From assembly GCF_015070375.1 (NCBI RefSeq), contig NZ_JADCLL010000001.1:622501-686500 (forward strand): DNA of 64,000 nt. Reading direction: 5' to 3'. A program made the position numbers and the translations under genes. Below are positions 43,075 through 50,383 of this stretch, in pieces. Under the pieces are notes generated by a model that made no database searches, had not been told where the DNA came from, and worked only from the letters and a program-made list of their open reading frames with translations. The DNA comes from Nocardioides kribbensis (GTDB lineage: Bacteria; Actinomycetota; Actinomycetes; Propionibacteriales; Nocardioidaceae). How positions within the stretch are numbered: position 1 is the stretch's first letter; every line of letters begins with the position of its first letter.

Positions 43075-43125
43075 CCTCATTGTGGGGACCCCCGGCGGCG
43101 TCGCGCCCGCTCCCCACATTTGAGG
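43075..43125. promoter_or_regulatory. Inverted repeat in the divergent NHL/LCP promoter region
   Basis: Minus-strand CCCCACAATGAGG (43087-43075) and plus-strand CCCCACATTTGAGG (43112-43125) face away from each other across 24 bases. A similar single site, CCCCACTTTGCTGA, is at 44407-44420 before the next exported glycosidase-like gene. They are candidate binding sites for a locus regulator; no known consensus is claimed. Confidence 0.4.
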
Positions 43126-43177
43126 ACCCCCGCGAGGGCCGTGCCGACGGGGTGCCCCAGCGGCGGAGGCTCGCCCC

Positions 43178-44278
43178 ATGACGACCGCTCACGACGCTCC
43201 CCCGAGCCCTGGAGCACCGGCCGACCCCACCGCTCCCGGGGCCGTCCCCCGCGCCAGCCGCCGCGCCCGCGCCGCCATCATGGTGGGCTGCACGGCGCTC
43301 ACCACGGTGCTCGCCGTCGTGGGCGCCCTGCTGGTCGTGCAGGCCCACCTGGCCGGGCAGGTCGACCGCGTCGACGGCGTCTTCGCCGGGCTCGAGGACC
43401 GCCCCCCGCGCCCGAGCGGCAGCCCTGCGGCCGACTCGATGAACATCCTGGTCATGGGCACCGACCGACGCGCCGACGGCCTCACCACCGGCACCGGCGC
43501 CGACCTCGAGGGCTGGATCCCGGGCGCGGGTCGCTCCGACGTCATGATGCTGGTCCACGTCGACGGGGACCGCGACGGCGCCTCGGTGGTCGCCTTCCCC
43601 CGCGACTCCTGGGTCGACGTGCCGGGCTGGGGCCCGCACAAGATCAACGCCGCCTACTCCTACGGCGGACCGCGCCTGGCCGTCCACACCGTCGAGGAGC
43701 TCACCGGCCTGCGCGTCGACCACGTCGCCATCACCGACTGGACCGGCTACGGCTCGATCATCGACGCCGTCGGCGGGGTCACCGTCACCGTGCCCCGCAC
43801 CGTGACCGACACCCGGCACGACGTGGTGTGGGCGCAGGGCCGGCAGACCCTCGACGGGCGCCAGGCGCTGCTCTACGTGCGCCAGCGCTACGGCCTGCCC
43901 GGCGGCGACCTCGACCGCATCCGCCGCGAGCTGGCGGTCGCGCGCAACCTCGCCCGCGGGGCGCTGCGCGAGCTGGGCGGGCCCGCTCCCTGGGACGTCT
44001 ACGACCTGCTCGACACCGTCACCCGCAACGTCACCGTCGACAGCGGCTGGGAGGTCTCCGACATGCGGGCGCTGCTCACCGAGCTGCGCGGCATGACCAG
44101 CGACGACATCACCTACCTCTCGGCCCCGGTGTCGGGGCTGGGCCGCGAGGGCGCCGAGAGCGTCGTCTACCTCGACCGCGCCCGGGCCGACACCCTGTGG
44201 GAGGCCCTGCGCACCGACACCGTCGAGGCCTGGGCGGCCCGGCACCCCGAGCTCACCACCGTCGGCCCCGTGCTCTGA
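43178..44278 (+). CDS. LytR-CpsA-Psr (LCP) family protein
   Basis: LCP enzymes transfer lipid-linked glycopolymers onto peptidoglycan or arabinogalactan. This 366-residue protein has a cytoplasmic Pro/Ala-rich leader, one transmembrane helix (residues about 30-55) and an extracellular LCP domain with MNILVMGTDRR, GRSDVMMLVHVDGD, the Arg-containing VVAFPRDSWVDVPGWG, HKINAAYSYGGP and TLDGRQALLYVRQRYGLPGG followed by DLDRIRREL. All conserved Asp/Arg positions for pyrophosphate binding appear present. GGCGGAGG Shine-Dalgarno. Next to the polysaccharide genes, it is the likely enzyme anchoring the product to the wall. Confidence 0.9.
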   Translation: MTTAHDAPPSPGAPADPTAPGAVPRASRRARAAIMVGCTALTTVLAVVGALLVVQAHLAGQVDRVDGVFAGLEDRPPRPSGSPAADSMNILVMGTDRRADGLTTGTGADLEGWIPGAGRSDVMMLVHVDGDRDGASVVAFPRDSWVDVPGWGPHKINAAYSYGGPRLAVHTVEELTGLRVDHVAITDWTGYGSIIDAVGGVTVTVPRTVTDTRHDVVWAQGRQTLDGRQALLYVRQRYGLPGGDLDRIRRELAVARNLARGALRELGGPAPWDVYDLLDTVTRNVTVDSGWEVSDMRALLTELRGMTSDDITYLSAPVSGLGREGAESVVYLDRARADTLWEALRTDTVEAWAARHPELTTVGPVL

Positions 44279-44312
44279 GGCCCCGTGCTCCGAGGCCCCG
44301 TGCTCCGAGGTG
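44264..44312 (+). repeat. 16-bp tandem repeat after the LCP gene
   Basis: Three copies of GGCCCCGTGCTCYGAG; the first contains the LCP stop codon. A minor slippage array. Confidence 0.7.
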
Positions 44313-44591
44313 CCGGCCGATCCTCCAGATCGGTGATCCAGAGCAAAATCCGGAGACCTCCCCCACGCTCTTGTCCAGGGTCATGGGTCCCACGCGGCCC
44401 TGATTACCCCACTTTGCTGATGGATCGGCCGCGGGGGCTGCCGATGCTCTAGGGGCACGGACCGACCCGGTGGTCCGCGCCCGGCCCCCCCGCCGGCGTC
44501 CCACGGCCCCCGCACTCCCCCGGAGGCACCCTCCTCCCCGTCGCAGGTCCCGCGGTGGTCGTGGTCCCCACCCACGCCCAGGAGCTCCCCC
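44279..44591. other. 313-bp intergenic region
   Basis: It holds the end of a 16-bp repeat, a site CCCCACTTTGCTGA (44407-44420) like those in the neighbouring divergent promoter, and a possible -10 CTAGGG near 44450. No gene is seen. Confidence 0.4.
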
Positions 44592-46142
44592 ATGCCCCCC
44601 AGCACCCCCCCGGCACGACCGCGCGCCCGCACGCGCCGTGCCCTCGTCGGTGTCCTCACCCTCCTGACCGCCGTCGTGGCCTCGCTGCTCGTCGGCGCCT
44701 CCTCCTCGCCCGGCTGGTCGGCCGACCTGTCGGGTCGGCTCACCAGCCAGAGCCCGTCGCGCTCCTACGACGTCGACACGCCGGCCGGCACGCTCGCGGC
44801 CCGCGTGGACGTCGAGCTGCGCCGCGACTCCGGCCGCCTGGCCCGGCGCGCGGCCCGCGTCACCCCGCCGACGCTGACGGTGTCGCTGCGCCGACCCGAC
44901 GGCTCGGTGGTGATGAGCGACTCCGGCACGAGCCCGGTGCGCATCTCCGGCCGGGTGGCCGCGGGCTCCTACCGCCTGGTCGTGCGCACGTCGTACCCCC
45001 TCAGGGACCGCTACCTGGCCTACACCGCCGACCTGACGCTGCCCACGGCCTCCGCGACCCCGACCCCGACGCCGACGCCGACGCCGACCGCCACCGCGAC
45101 GCCCACCCCGACCCCCACCTCGACACCCACGCCGACCCCGACGGCTCCCACCCCGGTCACCACCGACCTCGCGCAGGAGTCCTGCGGCACCTGGGTGCTC
45201 TACCAGGTCTCCTCGGTCACCGACCTGGAGCGGCTGCGCCCGCGCATCGAGGCCGCGCTGGCCCTGCCCGGTGTCGTCGGCTTCTCGGTGCGCTTCCCGT
45301 GGGACGCCGTCGACCTGACCGGCACCCAGACCACCCACCCCGTGCTCGACCTCGCCGACGAGATCGCGCGCGGCGCCGGCAAGGCCCTCTCGATCCGCTT
45401 CATGGCCGGCGCCCACACCCCGGCCCGCGTCTTCGACGCCGGTGCCGCGAGCTACCTGGTCGACGGTGCCCGCGTGCCGCTGCCCTGGGACTCCACGACC
45501 GGCACCAACGACGTCTTCCTGCGTGAGTACGCCGCCTACGCCCGCAAGCTCGCCGCCTGGTCGCGCGCCCACGACGTCCACCTGCTGCACCTGTCCTGGT
45601 ACGGCCTGGACTGGGCCGAGCTCAACCACGGCGCCGAGGTCCGCGCCGCCGCCGGCTACACGCAGGCGGCGTGGCTCCAGGGCCACCGCGAGCTGGTCGA
45701 CGTGGCCGCCTCCCTCGCCTCGGGCGACCTGGCCGTGGAGCTCCCGCTCTCGGGCTACGGACCCCTCTCGGGCGGGCAGTCGGCCGCGCTCGCCGACCAC
45801 GTCGTCAGCCTGGTCGGCGCCGACAGCGACCGGTTCTTCGTGCAGGCCAACGGCTGGGACGAGACCCGTGAGTGGGGCTCGCCCGACATGACGGTGGAGG
45901 GCCAGTTCGACAGGATCTGGGCCAAGCCGGTCGAGCGCGGCCTGCAGATGATCCAGCCCGACGGCTACGACTGGACGCGGGTCTTCGACCGGCTGCGCAC
46001 CTCCGGCGCCACCTACGGCGAGGTCTACCTGCCCAGCTTCTGGCAGGTGCCCGGGCCGACCCCGGCCTACGACAACAACACCGAGGCCCGGATCGCCCAG
46101 CTGGAGAAGGAGATCGCCGCCTTCGGCGCCACCTGCTCCTGA
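44592..46142 (+). CDS. Exported glycosidase-like protein with a Pro-Thr linker
   Basis: The 516-residue protein has a signal or anchor segment (ALVGVLTLLTAVVASLLVGA), a beta-rich N-terminal domain (residues about 45-150, with PPTLTVSLRRPDGSVVMSDS, like a carbohydrate-binding or prepeptidase C-terminal type fold), a (PT)n linker at about 155-192, and a C-terminal TIM-barrel-like domain. The barrel shows VVGFSVRFPWDAVD, GKALSIRFMAGAHTPARVF, HLLHLSWYGLDWAELNHG and FFVQANGWDETREWG, reminiscent of glycoside hydrolases of the GH42/GH5 type without a clear family match. It is likely to act on the exported polysaccharide. Codon use is like its neighbours. Family uncertain. Confidence 0.68.
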   Translation: MPPSTPPARPRARTRRALVGVLTLLTAVVASLLVGASSSPGWSADLSGRLTSQSPSRSYDVDTPAGTLAARVDVELRRDSGRLARRAARVTPPTLTVSLRRPDGSVVMSDSGTSPVRISGRVAAGSYRLVVRTSYPLRDRYLAYTADLTLPTASATPTPTPTPTPTATATPTPTPTSTPTPTPTAPTPVTTDLAQESCGTWVLYQVSSVTDLERLRPRIEAALALPGVVGFSVRFPWDAVDLTGTQTTHPVLDLADEIARGAGKALSIRFMAGAHTPARVFDAGAASYLVDGARVPLPWDSTTGTNDVFLREYAAYARKLAAWSRAHDVHLLHLSWYGLDWAELNHGAEVRAAAGYTQAAWLQGHRELVDVAASLASGDLAVELPLSGYGPLSGGQSAALADHVVSLVGADSDRFFVQANGWDETREWGSPDMTVEGQFDRIWAKPVERGLQMIQPDGYDWTRVFDRLRTSGATYGEVYLPSFWQVPGPTPAYDNNTEARIAQLEKEIAAFGATCS

Positions 46143-46152
46143 CCGGACGGTC

Positions 46153-46443
46153 TCAGGTCGGCGCCGCCCGGCTCCCCACCGGGGAGAGGGGCCGGCGGCG
46201 CTGCACCTCGGCGGCGACCAGCTCGTGCAGGGCCCCCACGCTGGCGGCGTAGCCCGGTGTCGCGTGCTCGGGCACCGGCTGGGCCAGCAGGCGGGCCAGG
46301 TCACGACCCGGCAGCTCGCGCAGCGCGGCGGCCACCTCCAGCGGCGAGGTGGCCGGGTGCAGCGCCCAGGCCAGGGAGCCGCGGGACCGCAGCGACGCCG
46401 CACGCCGACGACGTCGGCGGTGCACCAGCTCGGTGAGGGTCAT
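46153..46443 (-). CDS. Small hypothetical protein
   Basis: A 96-residue protein with an Arg-rich start (ELVHRRRRRRAASLRSRGSL) and a helical middle (SPLEVAAALRELPGRDLARL), ending in AALVAAEVQRR-like helix. No signal peptide, membrane segment or known motif. The ATG is preceded by CAGGAGC, supporting a real gene. It converges with the glycosidase-like gene (10-base gap) and diverges from the PPOX-fold gene across a region with DevR-like boxes. Function unknown. Confidence 0.5.
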   Translation of the reverse strand: MTLTELVHRRRRRRAASLRSRGSLAWALHPATSPLEVAAALRELPGRDLARLLAQPVPEHATPGYAASVGALHELVAAEVQRRRPLSPVGSRAAPT

Positions 46444-46784
46444 CGCTGCTCCTGGGGGCGTGGTCGGGGGGCGTGGTCGGGGGGCCGACGGGGGCCCCTC
46501 GGGCCGGACCGGGGAGATCTCGAGGCTCGTTGGCGTCGCAGCGGCTGACGCCGACCCCCGTCGACGAGGTCCATCCCAGCCCAGCTGTCACACCCCCGAC
46601 AGGGTCCAAGGTCCCTGCTTCCCGCGTCCGGCCGCTCGCCGGCCGCGACGGCGCGGGACCGGGCACGGGGGTCTCCGGTCCCGCGCGCGGCGGACCTTCG
46701 CCCCTGGGCACGACCCTCGCCGCGACGGTGGACTAGCGCACGTCCCCGCACGCCCCCGCACGCCGCCGCAGGCCAGGAGCCCCC
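46444..46784. other. 341-bp divergent intergenic region with DevR-like boxes and a perfect inverted repeat
   Basis: Contains a GGGCGTGGTCGGG direct repeat (46454-46480), a DevR-like palindrome GGGTCCAAGGTCCC (46602-46615), a 12-bp perfect inverted repeat GCGCGGGACCGG/CCGGTCCCGCGC (46651-46662 and 46675-46686), a weaker box CGGACCTTCGCCCC (46691-46704) and a possible -10 TAGCGC (46734-46739). No gene is seen. Confidence 0.55.
46602..46615 (+). promoter_or_regulatory. DevR-like box upstream of the PPOX-fold gene
   Basis: GGGTCCAAGGTCCC has symmetric half-sites GGGNCC/GGNCCC of the DevR operator class. It is about 130 bases from the likely promoter of the downstream gene, so it may act with a second, weaker site at 46691-46704. 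Confidence 0.5.
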
Positions 46785-47303
46785 ATGGACCACCCCAGCG
46801 ACCCCGCCGCCCACCTCGCCCCCGAGCCCACCCTGCGAGACCTGACCGCTCGTGAGTGCTGGGAGCACCTGGCCCGTCAGCCCGTCGGTCGGCTCGCCTG
46901 CGTGCTCGGCGGCAGGGCCGTGCTGCTGCCCCTCAACCACCGGGTGCACGACCACGCGGTGTGGTTCCGCACGGCCTCCTGGAGCCGCCTCGGCGTGCAC
47001 CTGCCCGGCCTCGAGGTCGTCTTCGAGGTCGACGACGCCGACCCGCGCACCCGCAGCGGCTGGAGCGTGGTCGCCCGCGGCACCACCGAGCACGTGCTCA
47101 CCGGCGTGCCCGGCTCCCCCGGGGCCGAGGACCACGGCGATCCCGCGCCGTGGCCCGGTGGCCCGCGCACCATGCTCTTCCGGCTCGTGCCCACCGAGCT
47201 GACCGGGCGGCTGCTGCGACCCGCGGCCGTCGTGGCGCCGGTCGGCGTACGTCCCGGGTCGGTGCAGCGCGACCCCGGTCACGTCGCCGCCGCACCGCGC
47301 TGA
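46785..47303 (+). CDS. Pyridoxamine 5'-phosphate oxidase-fold flavin/nucleotide-binding protein
   Basis: A 172-residue split-barrel protein: LTARECWEHLARQPVGRLAC is the typical start of this family, followed by RAVLLPLNHRVHDHAVWFRT, then VVFEVDDADPRTRSGWSVVA and RGTTEHV. Relatives bind FMN, F420 or heme; several are members of the DosR dormancy regulon in mycobacteria and related actinobacteria. The DevR-like palindromes in the upstream region suggest the same control here. It is not a true PdxH, as the PLP-site residues are missing. Enzymatic activity unknown. Confidence 0.8.
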   Translation: MDHPSDPAAHLAPEPTLRDLTARECWEHLARQPVGRLACVLGGRAVLLPLNHRVHDHAVWFRTASWSRLGVHLPGLEVVFEVDDADPRTRSGWSVVARGTTEHVLTGVPGSPGAEDHGDPAPWPGGPRTMLFRLVPTELTGRLLRPAAVVAPVGVRPGSVQRDPGHVAAAPR

Positions 47304-47346
47304 GCCGGGCCCGGCCCGGTTGGTCGGGGCGCCTACCGTCGGTGGG

Positions 47347-48477
47347 ATGGACACCACCACCGACCTCCCCACCGCCGACCCCGCCGAGGGCCCCGCCGGC
47401 CACGACGCGGGCACCGCGCTCGTCGTCGGCGCCACCGGCATCGCCGGCTCCGCGCTCAGCCGGCTGCTCGTCGACCAGGGCTGGCAGGTCCTCGGGCTCT
47501 CCCGGCGCTCGGCCAGCGACGTGCCCGGTGTCGAGCCCGTGCAGGCCGACCTGACCGACGCCGCGGCCCTGGCCGCCGCGCTCGAGGGGCACCGCCCCAC
47601 CCACGTCTTCCTCACCGCGTGGGCGCGCCAGGACACCGAGGCCGAGAACATCCGCGTCAACGCCGCCATGGTGCGCGACGTGCTCGCCGCCGTGCGGCCC
47701 GCCGGCTCCGTGCGCCACGTCGCGCTGCTGACCGGCCTCAAGCACTACCTCGGCCCCTTCGAGGCCTACGGCCAGGGCGAGGTGCCCGACACGCCCTTCC
47801 ACGAGGACGAGGAGCGCCTGCCCTACCCCAACTTCTACTACGCCCAGGAGGACGAGCTGTTCGTCGCCGCCGGGCAGGACGGCTTCACCTGGAGCGTGCA
47901 CCGCGCCCACACCGTCATCGGTTACGCCCTGGGCAACGCCATGAACATGGGCCAGACCCTCGCCGCCCAGGCCGCGGTGTGCCGCGAGCTGGGGCGGCCC
48001 TTCGTCTTCCCGGGCTCGCAGACCCAGTGGGACGGCCTGACCGACATGACCGACGCCGGCCTGCTGGCCGAGCAGATGCACTGGGCCGCCACGACCCCGG
48101 CCGCCGCCGACACCGCCTTCAACACCGCCAACGGCGACGTCTTCCGCTGGCGCTGGCTCTGGCCCCGCCTCGCCGCCCGCCTCGGCGTCGAGCCCGAGGG
48201 GTACGCCGACCGGCCCCGGCCGCTCGAGCAGCAGATGGCCGACGCGGGTCCGGTGTGGACGGCGCTGGCCGAGCGCGAGGGCCTCGCCGAGCCCGACCTC
48301 GACCGGGTGGCGTCGTGGTGGCACACCGACGGCGACCTGGGCCGCGACATGGAGTGCCTCACCGACCTGGCCCGCAGCCGCGCCGCGGGCTTCACCGGCT
48401 ACCGCTCCACCCTCCAGGCCTTCCTCGACCTCTTCGACCGGCTCGAGGCCGACCGGGTCGTGCCGCGGGTCGACTGA
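47347..48477 (+). CDS. SDR family oxidoreductase of the PRISE type
   Basis: A 376-residue NAD(P)-dependent enzyme with dinucleotide motif VVGATGIAGSALSRLL (residues about 23-38), HVFLTAWARQDTEAENIRVN, LTGLKHYLGPFEAYG and NFYYAQEDELF carrying the Tyr that replaces the classical YxxxK in PRISE (progesterone 5-beta-reductase/iridoid synthase-like) proteins. C-terminal WSVHRAHTVIGYALGNAMNM and FPGSQTQWDGLTDMTDAGLL are family blocks. Such enzymes reduce enones; the natural substrate in bacteria is unknown. The ATG at 47347 fits where homology begins; an in-frame ATG at 47320 lacks support. Confidence 0.82.
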   Translation: MDTTTDLPTADPAEGPAGHDAGTALVVGATGIAGSALSRLLVDQGWQVLGLSRRSASDVPGVEPVQADLTDAAALAAALEGHRPTHVFLTAWARQDTEAENIRVNAAMVRDVLAAVRPAGSVRHVALLTGLKHYLGPFEAYGQGEVPDTPFHEDEERLPYPNFYYAQEDELFVAAGQDGFTWSVHRAHTVIGYALGNAMNMGQTLAAQAAVCRELGRPFVFPGSQTQWDGLTDMTDAGLLAEQMHWAATTPAAADTAFNTANGDVFRWRWLWPRLAARLGVEPEGYADRPRPLEQQMADAGPVWTALAEREGLAEPDLDRVASWWHTDGDLGRDMECLTDLARSRAAGFTGYRSTLQAFLDLFDRLEADRVVPRVD

Positions 48478-48511
48478 CCCGCGGCACGCCCGGCCGCGGC
48501 GCGCGGGTCAG
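48474..48511. terminator. Candidate hairpin between convergent SDR and permease genes
   Basis: CTGACCCGCG and CGCGGGTCAG form a perfect 10-bp stem with an 18-base GC-rich loop; the arms include both stop codons. No U-tract. Confidence 0.5.
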
Positions 48512-50292
48512 CTGGTGGGCACCATCCAGCCCAGCACCGGGGTGGACTGCAGCCCGACGATGACGCAGACCAGCAGGAGCAGCCCGAGGCTCCAGCCGAT
48601 CACCTTGCGGAAGATGTCGCCCTCGCGCCCGGCCATCCCCACCGCGGCGGCGGCGATGGCGAGGTTCTGCGGGCTGACCATCTTGCCGAGCACGCCGCCG
48701 GAGGTGTTGGCGGCGGCCATGAGCAGCGGGTCGAGACCGGCCTCGCGGGCGGTCTGCACCTGCAGCGCGCCGAAGAGCGCGTTGGCGGAGGTGTCGGAGC
48801 CGGTGACGGCCACGCCGATCCAGCCGAGGATCGGCGAGAGCAGCACGAAGGCCCCACCGGCGCCGGCCAGCCAGGCGCCCAGCGAGGTGGTCTGGCCCGA
48901 GAGGTTCATGACGTAGGCCAGGCCCAGCACGGCCATGACGGTGACGATGGCCGAGCGCAGCTCGACGTAGGTCTTGACGTAGGTGCGGGCGGCCTCGCCC
49001 GGCGAGACCTTGAGGATCGCGGCGGTGATGACACCGGCGAGGATCATCAGCGTGCCCGCGGCCGGGAGCCAGTTGAGCTTGAACAGCGTGGCCACCGGGT
49101 CGCCGGCGGGGTTGGTGATGTCGAGGCCGGGCCAGGCGAAGGAGTAGGTGAACGGCTCCTTGGCGAGCGCGTCGACCACGGCGGGGATGCTGACGATCGA
49201 GAAGATCGCGATGATCACGAGGTAGGGCGCGTAGGCCTTGGCGACGTCGGCGCCGCTGTCGCGGGGCGCCTCCCCGGCGCGCGATCCCGGCGAGGTGCCG
49301 CCGGGGCCGCTGGTCGCGCCCCCTCCGGAGGGGGCGCCGCGGCCGGTGGAGGCGGTGACGGTGGTCGAGAGGCCGTTCGGGCCCCGGCGGGTCGAGGTCG
49401 CGCGGGCGTCCTCGACCTCGTCGTCCTCGGCGGCGGCCTGCTCGGCGGTCAGCACGTCGGCGGGCGTCCAGACCCGCAGCAGCAGCACGACGGCGGCGGC
49501 GCCGACGAGGGCGGCGACGATGTCGGCCAGCGGCACCGAGATGTAGTTGGCGGCCACGAACTGCGCGACGGCGAAGGCGCCGCCGCAGACCAGCGCGGGC
49601 AGCCAGGTGGCCTTGAGCCCGCGGCGGCCGTCGACGACCAGCACCAGGATGAGCGGCACGATGACGGCGAGGATCGGGGTCTGGCGGCCCACCATGCCGC
49701 CGAGGCCGTCGACGGTGAGGCGGGGGTCGTCGCTGACCGCGGAGGTGACCGAGGCGAGCGTGACGATGGGGGTGGCCAGGGCGCCGAAGGCGACCGGGGC
49801 GGTGTTGGCGATGAGCGCGACGGCGGCGGCCTTGATCGGGCGGAAGCCGAGGGCCATGAGCATCACCACGGTGATCGCCACCGGGGTGCCGAAGCCGGCG
49901 AGAGCCTCGAGCAGCGCGCCGAAGCAGAAGGCGATGATGATGGCCTGGATGCGCTGGTCGGGGCTGACCTTCTCGAAGGAGCGCCGCAGCACGTCGAAGT
50001 GGCCCGAAGCGACGGTGAGGTTGTAGACCCAGATCGCGTTGATGACGATCCACAGGATCGGGAAGAACCCGAACGCCGCCCCGTCGAAGGCCGCGAGCGC
50101 GGCCTGGCCGACGGGCATGCCGAAGAGGGCGACGCCGACGACCAGGGCGACGCCGAGGGAGATCAGGCCGGCCAGCCACGCCTGGAGGCGGAGCCCGCCC
50201 AGGAGCACGAAGAGCGTGAGCAGCGGCAGCGCCGCGCACAGGGCGCTGAGGGCGAGCGAGTCGCCGACGGGTTGGAGGTCTTGCTGGAACAT
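48508..50292 (-). CDS. L-lactate / glycolate permease (LctP family)
   Basis: A 594-residue polytopic carrier with about 12-14 helices and LctP motifs: GFFPILWIVINAIWVYNLTV, FCFGALLEALAGFGTPVAIT, ALIANTAPVAFGALATPIVT and GVAVTGSDTSANALFGALQV. A Gly/Ser/Thr-rich insertion (about residues 285-345) sits in one cytoplasmic loop and is longer than in E. coli LldP. In this family lactate and glycolate are both carried. It lies 91 bases downstream of the glycolate oxidase genes on the same strand, so glycolate import is the likely job; lactate cannot be excluded. Confidence 0.88.
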   Translation of the reverse strand: MFQQDLQPVGDSLALSALCAALPLLTLFVLLGGLRLQAWLAGLISLGVALVVGVALFGMPVGQAALAAFDGAAFGFFPILWIVINAIWVYNLTVASGHFDVLRRSFEKVSPDQRIQAIIIAFCFGALLEALAGFGTPVAITVVMLMALGFRPIKAAAVALIANTAPVAFGALATPIVTLASVTSAVSDDPRLTVDGLGGMVGRQTPILAVIVPLILVLVVDGRRGLKATWLPALVCGGAFAVAQFVAANYISVPLADIVAALVGAAAVVLLLRVWTPADVLTAEQAAAEDDEVEDARATSTRRGPNGLSTTVTASTGRGAPSGGGATSGPGGTSPGSRAGEAPRDSGADVAKAYAPYLVIIAIFSIVSIPAVVDALAKEPFTYSFAWPGLDITNPAGDPVATLFKLNWLPAAGTLMILAGVITAAILKVSPGEAARTYVKTYVELRSAIVTVMAVLGLAYVMNLSGQTTSLGAWLAGAGGAFVLLSPILGWIGVAVTGSDTSANALFGALQVQTAREAGLDPLLMAAANTSGGVLGKMVSPQNLAIAAAAVGMAGREGDIFRKVIGWSLGLLLLVCVIVGLQSTPVLGWMVPTS

Positions 50293-50383
50293 GCGGGCTC
50301 CCGAGGGTGCGGCAGTGGGGGACGGATCCGGGGACGGAGCCCAGGACGGGGTGGTGCGGAGGGTCAGCGGTGCGACGGTGGGG

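Noticed and set aside
38244..43181. 1645-residue plus-strand ORF opposite the giant NHL gene, and similar long antisense ORFs at 5617-8799, 14963-19201, 16750-19890 and 32636-35779
   Set aside because: They mirror well-supported genes, are Arg/Gly/Ala/His-biased, lack family motifs and Shine-Dalgarno sites, and are expected in very GC-rich DNA.
44379..44392. GGGTCATGGGTCCC as a fourth DevR box
   Set aside because: One half-site deviates, the spacer is atypical, and no promoter element stands at the expected distance.
46785..47303. True pyridoxamine 5'-phosphate oxidase (pdxH)
   Set aside because: The protein is short and lacks the conserved PLP-binding C-terminal segment; it is a generic split-barrel flavin/nucleotide binder.
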